A DNA stretch of 64,000 nt from Adineta vaga (Eukaryota; Rotifera): positions 14,446,001 to 14,510,000 of the forward strand of contig CP075493.1 in NCBI GenBank assembly GCA_021613535.1, read 5' to 3'. Positions 22,704 to 33,990 of this stretch are shown piece by piece (position 1 is the stretch's first letter; every line of letters starts with the position of its first letter). The translations under genes were made by a program, and so were the position numbers. The notes under the pieces are model-generated. The model saw only the letters and a program-made list of their open reading frames with translations. It searched no databases and was not told the origin of the DNA.

Positions 22704-23336
22704 TTAATCACTGTCATAAATATTATTTTGTATAAGTATCATGTAATTTTGAGAATTTTTCATTTGATAATCTTTACTAATTTCATTTAAATCTAACCCT
22801 TCATAGAATTTATCGAGATAGGTCATAAAAGAATAATCGTCTGCATGTTCTCCAAAATAAATAAATAAGACTTTTACACTCTTGAAATTGTCTAGTATGT
22901 TCATAATTTTATCAGCAAATTTTTCCGGTGCTGAGTAAAACGACTTTATATTCAAATTAATATGTTGTAACTCGCCAAAAGACTGTGAATCTAATAGTAA
23001 TGATGTTTCAATTTTATAATCTGCACCTTCAACCACTTGTGAGAGCATAATCCTATTCATTTCAAATAATTGCTTATCTAATGAACATAAATCATTAAAA
23101 GACACTATTACATAATTTAACTCTCTTATCCAAGAAGTAAACCATTCTTTTCCATATGAAATATCATCCCGCACATATTCAATTATTGTTATATCATCCA
23201 TTTTTATAATCTGTTGTTCTGATTCATCGTCTGTTTTACATGGCAAATTAAACTCCATATCATCAAATCGGACAAAAGTCAATTGTGGCATTTTCATTTT
23301 CAATTCTCTAATGACATTACTGTCATAGTTTTTCAC
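22704..23336 (-). pseudogene. C-terminal part of the F-box gene, downstream of an in-frame stop
   Basis: In the same frame as the F-box gene that ends at 23355, separated from it by one TAA and 18 bases. The block LKMKMPQLTFVRFDDMEFNL resembles the leucine-rich segments of the family, and together the pieces would give about 605 aa, a length plausible for bdelloid-type F-box/LRR proteins. There is no convincing start codon of its own near the beginning (the open frame begins at a GTG). It is therefore read as the severed 3' half of that gene, by nonsense mutation or miscalled base. Confidence 0.6.
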
Positions 23337-23354
23337 TTGACAAAAGTCAATCGA

Positions 23355-24530
23355 TTAAACATGATGCCATATTTGAAAATTGTTCATTAAAATATCCGTA
23401 TTATTGGATTTAACATCATGAAAACCACCATCAAATCGATGAAGATGATCGAATTGAAATGGTAATGTGTAGAAATATTGATCATGCATTCCAAATGATA
23501 AATTATGATCAAACCAAAATTGATTATTAAATTGTGATATAATTAAATCTTGATTGATTTCATTTTGATATAAACGAGCATAAACATGAAATTGTTTCAA
23601 TTCTTTCATTGATTCTAAGAATTGTTGAAGTTTAGTACTATTAAATGGAATATTATCCGTTGAATCTATATTCAATGGAACTAAATTCAGTGATAAACAG
23701 ATTAATGATGATGAAAATTGTTGTAAAGTATTTGTTAAATGATTAAAATCGATTTTATTATAACTCATTCGAAGTGATCTATACGGATTTTTCTCTAATG
23801 TGAAATATAATGCTTTTAGTTGAATAGGAATTTTAACTATCGATTCGCACTTGTAATAAGGTGGTTCAGATTGAACATTTAAATATTCTAAATTTGGTGT
23901 ATATGCTATCAATTGAAAAATTGTTGAAAAATCAATTAATATTAATGTTAACGAATGTAAATGGAAATTTGTTTGAAAAGAATTCCTATCGATGAAGTGA
24001 AAGAATAATATTCTTGATGAATATTCAAAATTTTTTAATAAATTTTCATGATTAAAAACTTTCATGAGTAGACTTTCCAAATCAGAGATATGATGAAGAT
24101 TATTATATCGATTGCAATATTCATTTTGTTTAATTTCAAAGGAGTGTAAAGATTGAAATTGAGTACTTGATATGATTGATTCGAATTGTTCTTCAGATAA
24201 CTTCGATGACGAAGACATAATTATTGACTTTAAATTTGGAAAATATGTTAATGGAAGAATTAAATTCTTATTATTTATATTTAAACATTCAACATTGGAA
24301 CCAAAAATGGAAAGAAGAGTTTTCCAAATATCTAAATTTCTTGTTGGTAAATCTAATTTTTTTGAATAACAATGATTTTGTATTAATAGATTTTTTAATC
24401 TTTCACTAACGAAAAAGAATGTATAAATAATATCATTATGTGTTAGATAATCAAATATTAAAAAGATAATTTCAGTTGGAAAAAGATCGAACCATGTTGT
24501 TGAATCCATGTTTATCACCGACATAATCAA
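23355..24530 (-). CDS. F-box/leucine-rich protein, probably truncated
   Basis: An N-terminal F-box (FDLFPTEIIFLIFDYLTHND followed by IIYTFFFVSERLKNLL) precedes leucine-rich strands such as LYFTLEKNPYRSLRM and FNHLTNTLQQFSSSLICLSL. F-box proteins recruit substrates to SCF ubiquitin ligases through Skp1. The second Met at 24509 (MDSTTWFDLF) sits directly before the F-box and is the likelier start. The frame ends at TAA 23355-23357, but coding continues in frame for another 210 codons, so the intact gene was longer. A 13-bp repeat ATTGACTTTTGTC flanks the stop region (23342-23354 and about 23270-23282), possibly marking a small insertion. Confidence 0.75.
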   Translation of the reverse strand: MIMSVINMDSTTWFDLFPTEIIFLIFDYLTHNDIIYTFFFVSERLKNLLIQNHCYSKKLDLPTRNLDIWKTLLSIFGSNVECLNINNKNLILPLTYFPNLKSIIMSSSSKLSEEQFESIISSTQFQSLHSFEIKQNEYCNRYNNLHHISDLESLLMKVFNHENLLKNFEYSSRILFFHFIDRNSFQTNFHLHSLTLILIDFSTIFQLIAYTPNLEYLNVQSEPPYYKCESIVKIPIQLKALYFTLEKNPYRSLRMSYNKIDFNHLTNTLQQFSSSLICLSLNLVPLNIDSTDNIPFNSTKLQQFLESMKELKQFHVYARLYQNEINQDLIISQFNNQFWFDHNLSFGMHDQYFYTLPFQFDHLHRFDGGFHDVKSNNTDILMNNFQIWHHV

Positions 24531-24747
24531 AAAGAAATGTCTTGTGATGAATTGACGGTAAAAAAATTCTTATCAGACATCTTTTTATCAATAAGAGACA
24601 TGAAAGGTGTTGGCATAGAAACATAGTTATCTTCATAAACTTTATCCGTATTCTCGATTTTGTAAATGAATGTGAGTTTAAATTCAACAACAAAATTAAT
24701 CTTATCAGAATATTTAATATTGGTTTATAAATATTCATATCCAATAG

Positions 24748-25753
24748 CTTCCTACGCAAGATACGTATTTCATTATCATCAATACTTCAAATATTTCACC
24801 ACTAACAAAAGGTAAAATTTATAATCAAATGGCATATAATTCCACTGATATTTCACTTGTTCGATTAGCGATAAAAAAACAAAGTTCAATGCGCTGCTCT
24901 ATGTGCAGATCAATATTCTAGTTGTAATACTGCTATATTTGATACTTTACGTTATCCTCAATGTCTATTATTCAGTCAACCAGTAATTCCAGAAAATCTG
25001 ATTCTTTCGATCAATACAATAGTTTACGATTTTCAACAGAATAAATTTCCCGGTATGTAACATTCTCATAGGTTAGAAAATAATTTGAAAAGCCTGGGTA
25101 CATGTTGAGAATGAACAGATCTACTTATTCCTTGTGTTAAATTGAAGTAAATTGAAGAGTCTTTTGAAATTTAATGAAATGAATTAAATGACAATTTTCT
25201 TTCAATAATTTGAATTGAACTATCCATTTCAGAGAATCAAAATTTTAATTTATCTTTCATATATACGTAATCTATTTTAGCCACGACAAGTACAACTACG
25301 ATCTGTAAGTAAATCTACTTTATATGTTTGTGAAATCATATAATTTTTATCTTTCCAACAACGACAACAACTACAACTCTTGCATCTCAATGTTCATCCT
25401 ATACATCGATAACTGATGGTTCAATAAATGCTGCTTATTCAGCTTCCACTGATTTATGTGATAGAACGAGTGCAATAGTATTAACTGGTTGGTTTCGCTT
25501 TTCTGGTGCGAGTGGCTCAACAATTGCAAACTATGCAGTACCGTCAGGTAAATGTGGCACAGATGTTTCAGGTTGGTATGGTGGAACGTATTCAACTGTA
25601 ATTAGTGATACAATTTTAGGCACTGCTTGCTACAATTTTATTGGTATTTCATGTTGGTTTTCCAATGCTATGTCAATAACAAATTGTAGTGGATATTATG
25701 TATATTATCTTCCTTCACCCTCTACACATAATTTTCGTTATTGTACAGTGTAA
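24748..25753 (+). pseudogene. PAN/apple-like + D8C (uromodulin/GP2-type) secreted protein, broken
   Basis: The first block has YNQMAYNSTDISLV and CAALCADQYSSCNTAIFD...CLLFS, an apple/PAN-like cysteine pattern, ending at donor 25053. A short Thr-rich exon (25281-25304) follows, then a D8C domain: CSSYTSITDGSINAAYSAST...GWFRFSGASGS, KCGTDVSGWYGGTYS, NCSGYYVYYLPSP, and YCTV before TAA at 25751-25753. D8C occurs in uromodulin, GP2 and OIT3-like extracellular proteins. Two lesions: an A7 run at 24873-24879 puts the first block out of frame with the PAN cysteines, and the acceptor before the D8C exon reads TTTCCAA instead of AG. The start exon was not found; 24748 follows an AG acceptor. Confidence 0.6.
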
Positions 25754-26490
25754 TTTTATGAGTTTTTATTTATGTCATGAAAAGAAACACTTTTAATATG
25801 ACAATAAGAAGAGATTCTTTGACAGAATATAAATTTTGAATGATCTTGAGGGTGTGTGGATGATAGTGTTTTCTCTTTAATCACCCATACCCACACTCTA
25901 ATATAATATCGATAGGAACTGATATACGATTATGTAAACATGTTTCAATAGCAAGAATATCAGTTGGAACACGAAGTAAAATAACTGTATAACGGTTTGC
26001 TTCTTCATATGCATTACGTGATGGTTGAAAACTCAACAAATTTTTACCATATGGCCAAAGTTTTTCTGTACAAATGCAGTATCTTTTTGACTAACACCTA
26101 AATATGTAATTAGACGTCCAAATTGTGTTTTTATTTAACCATTAAAATTAATAAATAAACGAGATACATCAATATGATAACCTGACGATAATATTGTTCT
26201 TTTTTTGGAAAAGAATATAATCATGTAATTTTAAAAACAAAATATGTTTCTTGGGAGCTGTTAAAAACGATTCTATTTGATTTATTCAACGAACATATAT
26301 TAAACTATTACAAATTAGAACTTACCGAATTTCTGTCAATTTTATACGTAGAAAACTTCTTTCTTATTATATAGAATCAAACTATTTGACTTTTCAATAA
26401 AATTCTTCTGTTTTTTTATTTATTAATTTAATTACGGAAAGAAAAATCAATGATATGATATTATAATTAAATTGATTTCTGTTGCTGTTT
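25754..26490. other. Intergenic stretch with a coding remnant
   Basis: At 25850-25905 are G-rich GAGGGTGTGTGG and the opposite CCCATACCCACACTC. On the minus strand, 26180-25905 has coding-like fragments (RLITYLGVSQKDTAFVQ in one frame, then NAYEEANRYTVILLRVPTDI in another) with a frameshift and a stop, so a decayed exon of unknown family is likely. Confidence 0.35.
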
Positions 26491-26784
26491 TCAATTTGTC
26501 TTTATTATTGTCCACATTTTTAGATCATCTGTTTCATGATTACTAGCAACTTCAAAACCTGCATTTTCGAAAGCTTGAATAACCGATGAGACAGGATCAA
26601 AACATTGAACACCTCGTTCATGATCACATAATCGATCATTAGTAAATGTTTCTTGAAGAATTCGAATAACTTCAGGTGCAACTCGATAAGCCTGTACACC
26701 AGTACTATGAATAATAGTTGGTCCAGAATATTCTTCTGATGGATCACAGGAAATCGTTAATGTTGTGTATAATGCAAGTGCCAT
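26491..26784 (-). CDS. Small protein resembling GTP cyclohydrolase I feedback regulatory protein
   Basis: 97 aa, single exon. The pattern STxISCDPSEEYSGPTIIHS...DPVSSVIQAFENAGFEVAS... then KMWTIIKTN follows the layout of GFRP: an N-terminal beta strand ending in GPT, a central linker, then P-x2-V-x4-E-x2-GF-x-V and a final W-containing strand. GFRP binds GTP cyclohydrolase I and mediates phenylalanine and BH4 feedback on tetrahydrobiopterin synthesis. The family is about 84 aa, so the length is compatible. The match rests on remembered pattern, not a search. The alternative is an unrelated small ACT-like protein. Confidence 0.45.
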   Translation of the reverse strand: MALALYTTLTISCDPSEEYSGPTIIHSTGVQAYRVAPEVIRILQETFTNDRLCDHERGVQCFDPVSSVIQAFENAGFEVASNHETDDLKMWTIIKTN

Positions 26785-27618
26785 TCGTTTTATTTCTGTT
26801 GTTTTTAAAATGATATTTTCAGATGTTTAAATGTATATATTTATATACATGAATTTAATACTTCATTTTTTCTTATTTTTTTTGAGCAAATAAACTTGAT
26901 AACAAATATAAATACAGACGCAATAAACAAAAATATAGATAGAGATATAATAATAAGAACAACAATTAATATTAGATAAAAGAGTATTCTTTTAATATCA
27001 TGTGATGTTTGTTTTAAACATCAGATATCTCGATATTATTTTGTCTTCTGACATATAAGATCTTTTGAGGAACATAGGTGAGTTAATTATTAGTTATCAT
27101 CCATTTTTCTATTTTTCAAAACAAAGAATTCTAACTAAATATTATATCTATGACATCATAAGCAGAAGAAGAATATCTAAAAAAAGCCAAGCTAATAAAA
27201 CTAAAGCAATGTATCATATAGATAAGGATTTGAACATTCTTTTCATCTGACATTCACATACCCAGAGATAGAAGAAATAAAATAAAAGTTTCAATCTATA
27301 TTTTTTTGTTATTATTTTCTGTGATCGAGTTCAACTGAAGTCTATAGAACATCTATCAAATTGAAAAATATGAGAATTGATGAAGGGTTAATAAAATTAT
27401 TCTGTTTGGTAATTTCTATAGTAACGGTTATTATACAAATTACTTTGGAGAGAAAAGAAAACAAAAGATGACATGAGATATCTAAAATAATAAACAGCTG
27501 TGTTATTCACATAATATATTCTCTATTAATACATTGTAAGTCTTATGAATTAGGAAAAGAAATGAACGCAAATAATTTCATCAAATGATTAGTGACACAA
27601 TCTCAAATGATTCTAGTT
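26785..27618. other. Gene-free intergenic stretch
   Basis: AT-rich with only short spurious frames. It separates two minus-strand genes and probably holds the promoter of the 26491-26784 gene. Confidence 0.4.
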
Positions 27619-28621
27619 TTAAATTGTCGTGTGTGGAAATGGATTGATTTGATGAGATCTTCGACAAAGCAATAGTTTTTCTTTCATTGTTCGACGAAAA
27701 CGACTTGATGAAATCAAAAATATATAACAACTTCCCTACATTAGAAAAACAAAAACAAATCTAGAAAAATATATGTTAAACCAAAGAACTTACAGCATAA
27801 TAGAAGTACGTTAGTAATGTCAGAAGAGTTGTTGCAAAACTTTCACTATTCAATCGATTGGTATCTTTTATATCTGTAGCTGTTATTAAAAGATAAATTG
27901 CATTGATACTATATGGCAAAATTACAACTATAACGAGTAATACATGAAATAAAGTCATTTTCATTAATTGGCGATCAAAGTGTTGTTCGGTAAGAATGCG
28001 TATTACTTGAATATTATGATGTGTCAAATATGCAAATACAATCATGACTACAATTGGACCGATACAAGTAAAAGTAAGAGCATATATTGGAATATATTTG
28101 GCATAATCATTATTCATCATAATACATGTTTTTGTAATTGATGAGATATCATAGAATATAAGACAAGGAATTCCATGAAAACAACTTATAATTAGAACAA
28201 TAAATACGATTTTATAGGTATATTTAATATTGCTTAAACGACGTAGATTTGTATTTCTTGATGTAACAAAAAATTGATCAATGGAAGCTAAACATGAACA
28301 AGTGAAAGAAAATAAACTAAAAACAGCAATTAGATATTGTCGTGCTCGACACCAATGTACTGATGTTCGAGTTAAATCAACACCAAAACCGATACTAATA
28401 ATACGGGAGATAAGATTAATTAATAAAAAGCCAATATTGTCAATTGAAATGACGAGAAAATAAAATACACAAGGAGTTGTACGATAAGTACGAATACTTG
28501 AAAAGATCAAAACATTAAAACCATTTCCAACGACACCAATTATAAGAAGGAATACACCAACATAAATTGTTAATTGTTGACTAATATATAACAATGACAT
28601 TTCATTTATTGACACGATCAA
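27619..28621 (-). CDS. Rhodopsin-like GPCR, peptide-receptor type
   Basis: Exon 1 (28621-27794) encodes seven hydrophobic helices, starting with YVGVFLLIIGVVGNGFNVLI (the GN of TM1). Cys in VHWCRARQYL pairs with a later extracellular Cys, and TM3 ends SCLASIDQFFVTS in place of DRY. The frame reaches a stop at 27776, but a GTAAGT donor at 27793-27788 fits TAT-GCT and exon 2 (27735-27619) continues in phase with GSCYIFLISSSRFRRTMKEK, the usual TM7 end and helix 8. The intron is 58 bp. The product is about 314 aa. It belongs to the large rotifer set of FMRFamide-like orphan receptors; the ligand is unknown. It resembles the receptor at 36395-37411. Confidence 0.85.
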
Positions 28622-29228
28622 TTGTTGTTCAACTTAAGTCTTCGTTATATCGAAGAAAATACGGGAGCATTATAGATTAAATAAACTTTCTCTAATGAAC
28701 GAGGTAAAGGTTTGTAATTAAAAAAAAGGAAAAATTCCGTTTTGACACGTTTCAGATGAATGAAAGGACAGAATTACCAATGATCTATCCGCTCTTATAA
28801 TTATTTCTGGCTTGATTAAAGATATATTTTTCTCATAAAAAGAAAGTATCACCACTTTTTAAACTTTACCCTTTTCTCATGAATAGAAACAAAAGCTGTT
28901 AGCATGATCCTTTGTGGATAAAAATATCAAAAACAAATTATCTAAATTAGTGACAATATATGAAAGCGTTTTCCGGTAGAGTTGCGATATCTGATATATT
29001 ATTTGAAGTTTTCATTAAAGAACTCCATCTTTAATTAATTATCACCAATTACACAAACTTATAAACATTATTAAATAAGCTTTAATTAGTTTGTGTTGAT
29101 TAATTAACGATGATTTTTCATAATCGAACTTCTATCATTATGTGTACTCATTTTCTGTTTGATGAATGCAGATTGAATTTATTTGAACATAGAATGGTCT
29201 CAGTTAAAATGAAAAATTGTTCCGTTAA
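28622..29228. other. Intergenic stretch, no gene seen
   Basis: Lies between two minus-strand genes. The open frame on the plus strand at 29110 overlaps the next gene antisense and is discounted. Confidence 0.4.
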
Positions 29229-31071
29229 TTATTTGATTTTATCCATAGGAATCGGTACGATTTCTTCTGTTTTTGACGTTTTTGTTGATATTTCAAATCG
29301 AACTGCATATGCGATGAAAGTAATTGCATCAAATAAAATCGTTGTCTTGATTTCATCTGAATCTTCCTGATAATCAAGTTTTTTCAGGCGATGTTCTGTC
29401 ATTTTATTTTGTTTTGCATCGTGTTCTAATTCCAAAAACTTTTTCCGATCAAATTTCTGACCAAAACCACTACAAAAATGACCGATAAGTAATTCATTAC
29501 TATGCTCTAAACCCATATATGCATAAATTCTATCATCACTGTCACAATCATCTGCATAAACAAGTGCTAAGAAAATTTTTGCTAAAGTGTTCCATCGTCT
29601 AATTGTTGAAAAAGTGATAATTTCAAGTGGTTTGTTCAATTGTTCGACAATCAGTGCACATTGTCTTCCATAGTTATCTGTAAGAAGAATTTTTAATTTA
29701 AATGGTTGTGGCAAACTTTTATGCATTCGAGTACGGGTTTCTTTGGTTCTTCCCAAAGTTCCTTTGATTAATATTTCTCCTTTAATACCAAATGAAACGA
29801 GTTTATTTGGTTCAATATTAATTATAAGATCAGTTGACCATTTTTTGTCTTTATCTTGCGAGGATTCCGGTGTAATGGTAATATTTTGACACTCCCGCCA
29901 TGAACCATCATGAACTTGATAAAATACAGATAAATGCGTAACGGAAATAGATTTCTCCGGTTGTTGTGAACGTTTTTGACCTAATAATTCTGGTAATATT
30001 GTTGGCTTTTTAGAAAATACAATCGAAGTAATAATAAATTGTTGTAAAAACGTTCCTTCAACATCTGACGTCGTTTGATCCATTTCGACCTTGTTTAAAT
30101 TTCCATAAGTCATAAGAATTGTTGATTCACCTTCACATTCATGTTTAGTTAATTTCAAATTATGAGAAATCGTTGTATCAATTTGTGGTCTTGATCGTTT
30201 TGGTGGTGGAATTGTCGCTGTAAGTTCTTTCAAACGTTGACATTGCTCATTTGTAAAAGTAGAACTATCATTTATTTCACCTGATAAATGTATCATTTCA
30301 CCTTTTTCAATACACAAACGAGATTGGTCAAGTAAAATCTGTAATTTACCAGACCAAATATCTTCGCTTGAACCAGTTTTCAAACGACATATTATAAATA
30401 AACATGTATTTGAATCAGTATCATAATCCCATTGACATTCAAGAAACCATGTTGCTGTAACTGGTGGTAGATATTCCATTGTATTGTCAATACGACCGAT
30501 CAATTTTTCTAGAATAAGGAAAAAAAGAACATTTCATTTCGTATTTAACGACTTTAGAGAAAATTCTTTTCCTGTACTTCCTGATTTTTCTCTAGCAATC
30601 TCCATCAGTCGATAAATTCCAAATGTATAAACACTATTAAGCATATCTGTTCCGTATAATTTTACAAATAATTCAGAAATATTATTCAGACCAATTCGAA
30701 TAAATCTGTCTTTTTTATTAGATGCATCGTATTGTCTTCGTTCTAACCAGCCATCTGTATTTTCAAAATATTGATAATATCCATCAGTTAATTTCTTCGT
30801 ATCTACACAAATAATATGATCGTTATCTTTGAGAACAGTTGAAAAAATCGGATTTATTGAAAAGAAATCCATCTACAGTTGTTAATTGAATTAATTCTAT
30901 ATGAAAATATGAGAATTCTTTAATAATATATTCTTGTAATGATTGAAGAAGTTCACCAATCGTTTTTATTAATGAAACATCAATAGCATAAATAAATTTA
31001 CATAATAAAGGTTTCTTTCGATATATTCTTTGTCCATCACCTAACTGAACTTTAATTCGGATTTGTTCCAT
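29229..31071 (-). CDS. Coilin N-terminal-like protein, two-part gene with a frame break
   Basis: The start (MEQIRIKVQLGDGQRIYRKK) and following strand/helix pattern, then TTVDGFLFNKSD and FSTVLKDNDHIICVD, match the layout of the ubiquitin-like coilin N-terminal domain, ending in the KDND-type turn. The two halves are out of register by one base at an A6 run (30842-30847 on the plus strand); one base fewer joins them. The second part (30872-30534) continues to LMEIAREKSGS, then an intron near 30505-30555 precedes a 424-codon exon (30503-29229). That exon has a Pro/Lys-rich segment (TIPPPKRSRPQ) and no domain I recognise. The phase of the last junction is not resolved. Coilin organises Cajal bodies; here only the fold is suggested. 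Confidence 0.5.
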
Positions 31072-31623
31072 TTATTTTTGAACAAACAATAACGGTAAGA
31101 AAATGATGTGTTATTGCAAATATGGCAGACAAGAAAAACCAACACTTTGTGATATTCTGTTTTCCAGTTACTATGACATCAGTAATTATGAATTCATTCA
31201 AAGAGGAAGAAAAAAAAAGATGACATGAGATCTCTAAATAATAACTATATTGCGCTATTACTTAGATACTGAGGTTTTAAGTATAAACAAATAATGTTCA
31301 CATTCTATTATCTCGATAAAAGATAAAATCTCTCTGTATTATCACGGAAAAAACCAAGTACTATGCACTATGTCTTTGTTTTTTCTCGTTCTTCTCGTAG
31401 ACTATGTTGCTCGCCCATGTGCAAAACGAATAACAGATTAAATAGACATGAATAAAGAATAAAGGAACTGGGAAAAAACCCACTGTGCTATATTTATGTA
31501 TGATCATTTTGGTTCCACAAGAAAACTCTGGTTTAAAAATATCGATTAAGTTCGTGGATTTTCTATTACTATTAATCTATTGATATAGTAAGATTCATAC
31601 ATCAACTTATTAATTTATCTTCG
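31072..31623. other. Divergent intergenic stretch
   Basis: Lies between genes on opposite strands, so it probably contains both promoters. No gene or repeat recognised. Confidence 0.4.
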
Positions 31624-32442
31624 ATGGCAGTTAAATCATTACATACGGCAATTTCAATCGATCCATTAGTTGTAAAACTTATATCAGATCAAGCTACACA
31701 ATTAATTAAACAAATTCAAAAAGATATTGAAAATGAAAAAGAAATATCTGAAAGAACCTACAAAACGTGTAATGCAATTTTACAAGATGCTCACAAAGAA
31801 TATATTCGTATACAAATTGAATTTATTGAAGAAACAAAAATTCTTATTATGAAAGCGTTACAAGAACCAAATACACGATTTCATCAAACTTGGTTGCATA
31901 TTTTTGATATAGCAGCAACAAAATGTCAACAAATAACTGGTCCAATTCTACAAGTATTAAATTCTGTGGCTCTTGAAAGTAATCGTCTGAAACATAAGTA
32001 TCGTAGTTTCGTTGCTGGTGCCACAGCCGCTTCGGTGGTATCTACAGTACTGATCGGTGCTCTTATAATGCATTATTTGCCTGTTTCTATGTGTTGTTTT
32101 ACATTAAGTGCTGGTGGAGTTGCTTTAGCAGCTGGTGGAGCACTCTTGGCAGCTGGTTTAGCTATTACATGTGTTATCGGAGCAATGAATGTATCAGCAA
32201 TACGTATCATGTATGATAAATGTACAAGTGAAATACAAACGTTGTTAACAAAGTATCTGCCATGTTTATTTAATGCACAGAAAAATGTTGTTACAACAGA
32301 AGAATTATATCAAGCTATCAAAGATTCGCTCAATGCATTCAAAATTAAAGAAGATATCTGGACGAATGTGGATATATTAGAAATGTTACAACGATCAACG
32401 GATCGCGAACTAGAAGTGTTAAAAGAAAAATTAAAACAATGA
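31624..32442 (+). CDS. Hypothetical helical protein with a central Gly/Ala-rich membrane hairpin
   Basis: 272 aa, single exon. Residues about 1-125 are amphipathic helix/coiled-coil in character (KQIQKDIENEKEISERTYKT). They are followed by a long hydrophobic Gly/Ala-rich stretch at about 130-195 (GATAASVVSTVLIGALIM and GGVALAAGGALLAAGLAI), then a charged C-terminal helix. This helical-hydrophobic hairpin-helical layout is seen in membrane-inserting proteins such as apolipoprotein-L-like families, but no family signature was recognised. There is no signal peptide. Function is not assigned. Confidence 0.6.
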   Translation: MAVKSLHTAISIDPLVVKLISDQATQLIKQIQKDIENEKEISERTYKTCNAILQDAHKEYIRIQIEFIEETKILIMKALQEPNTRFHQTWLHIFDIAATKCQQITGPILQVLNSVALESNRLKHKYRSFVAGATAASVVSTVLIGALIMHYLPVSMCCFTLSAGGVALAAGGALLAAGLAITCVIGAMNVSAIRIMYDKCTSEIQTLLTKYLPCLFNAQKNVVTTEELYQAIKDSLNAFKIKEDIWTNVDILEMLQRSTDRELEVLKEKLKQ

Positions 32443-32810
32443 ATTATTACATATATATTTTTAACTGAAGTGCTTCTTTTAGTCTATCTGAATATCATGT
32501 ATAACTGAGATTTTTTTCTCTAATAATCATAATAAATTAAGTATAAAATATCTTAAAAACATACGTAATATTTCCAAATCGTGTTAAAAGCAAAGCTATG
32601 ATATTTTCAGGACGTGAATGATGAGCGATTCATTTGACTATTTAGCTGAACATTTCCACAAACATTATTTTCTGTATAGATACTGGAAAGAAAGATTTCA
32701 TCATTTGTTGACGAGAATATGAAAATGAACAAATATAAAAGGTCGATATATCATTTGTGTATTTTACTTTTAAAATCAACATTTGAAATAGTGAAATAAA
32801 TATTTGTTTT

Positions 32811-33176
32811 ATGCGTCGATTGAGACTTAGAACTCGATATAGAAATGATGCGAGGAAACTGCATTGTAGAACACTTTATTTTGCATGTACGGACAAAATG
32901 TTAAACTTTTCGCTTTTATATTTTCGTGTCGGAATTTTCCTTCTCATCTTGTCATTTTCTCTATTTGATTATCTACGAATTGTTTGTTGTATGAATCTCT
33001 TTTTCACATCGTTAAAAGAAAGAAGGTCTAAATGGTTATTTTTCTTTCAAGTTCTTCTTGGTGATGAAAATAATCGCGTTTCATATATTCATTTCAATTT
33101 GAAATTATCTGAAGATTCTTTGAAACAAGTAATTGAAAATGGTTTAGGTTCAAAACACAAACGAATATATTTGTGA
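32811..33176 (+). CDS. Hypothetical small protein with one membrane segment
   Basis: 121 aa with a basic N-terminus (MRRLRLRTRYRNDARKL), one hydrophobic helix (FRVGIFLLILSFSLFDYL) and a C-terminal part SYIHFNLKLSEDSLKQVIEN. No recognised family, no close neighbours and no conserved motif. It may be a decayed fragment. Confidence 0.3.
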   Translation: MRRLRLRTRYRNDARKLHCRTLYFACTDKMLNFSLLYFRVGIFLLILSFSLFDYLRIVCCMNLFFTSLKERRSKWLFFFQVLLGDENNRVSYIHFNLKLSEDSLKQVIENGLGSKHKRIYL

Positions 33177-33399
33177 AATATAATTTTGTTTTACAGCACT
33201 GCCCAATATTTGTTTAAATCGATCATCACGAAAGTAAAAATAATCAAAAAGTTGATCAAATGCAAAGTTATTCGAACACAATTGGTGATTATTTACATAT
33301 AAATTTCCTTGTCTGGTCGTATAGAAAAGAAAAAAATATAGTAATGCTTTTTTTAATTTATTCTGAAGAAGAATAAGATCATCTACTTCAGTCATTTAA

Positions 33400-33990
33400 T
33401 CTTAGTGAAAAACTTGGTTTTCCTTCAGAAATCATAATTGAAATAACGAATTATCTTCCATTAGATTATGCAATTGCTACCTCTTCGTTAAAGATTCTCT
33501 GTCTATTAAATCCAAATGAAAAATAACTATTAATAAGTCTTTCAAAAATCAATCTATTAGAAATGATTTCATTAATATTTCGTGAGTTGATGCGAGGATA
33601 TGTTCTTCCCATGGATCAATATTACAAATGTTTTCCGAACTTAAGTCGTCTTTCTCTCTATTTTAACGATGGACTTAACCTTTAGTTTTTGACTCATAAT
33701 TTCCGTACTTTCAATGAACGAATTCATTGTCCTGAAATATTTCGTAGGAATTAATATACAGATTATCTGATGTTTTCATATTTGAACGAGATTAATATTG
33801 AACAAATTCTTGAGGGTTCAAAATCGGAACAATTGATCGAAAGATGTTATGATTTAAAGAAAATCTTCGTACAAATAACAAAAAGTACTTTTCCAGACGA
33901 ATAGTTATTGATTAACAAAAGTCGCGAAATTCAAACTGCACTACGTCGAAAACGATCAACAATTGATTTTAAACTAAAGTTCTTATTGTA
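33400..33990 (+). pseudogene. F-box-like remnant
   Basis: In one frame the sequence reads LGFPSEIIIEITNYLPLDYA, an F-box-like start, then KILCLLNPNEK and a stop, RELMRGYVLPMDQYYKCFPN, a stop, and EINIEQILEGSKSEQLIERC. It has at least four in-frame stops over 590 bp, with leucine-rich character between them. This fits a decayed member of the F-box family that has two other representatives in the window. Confidence 0.4.
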
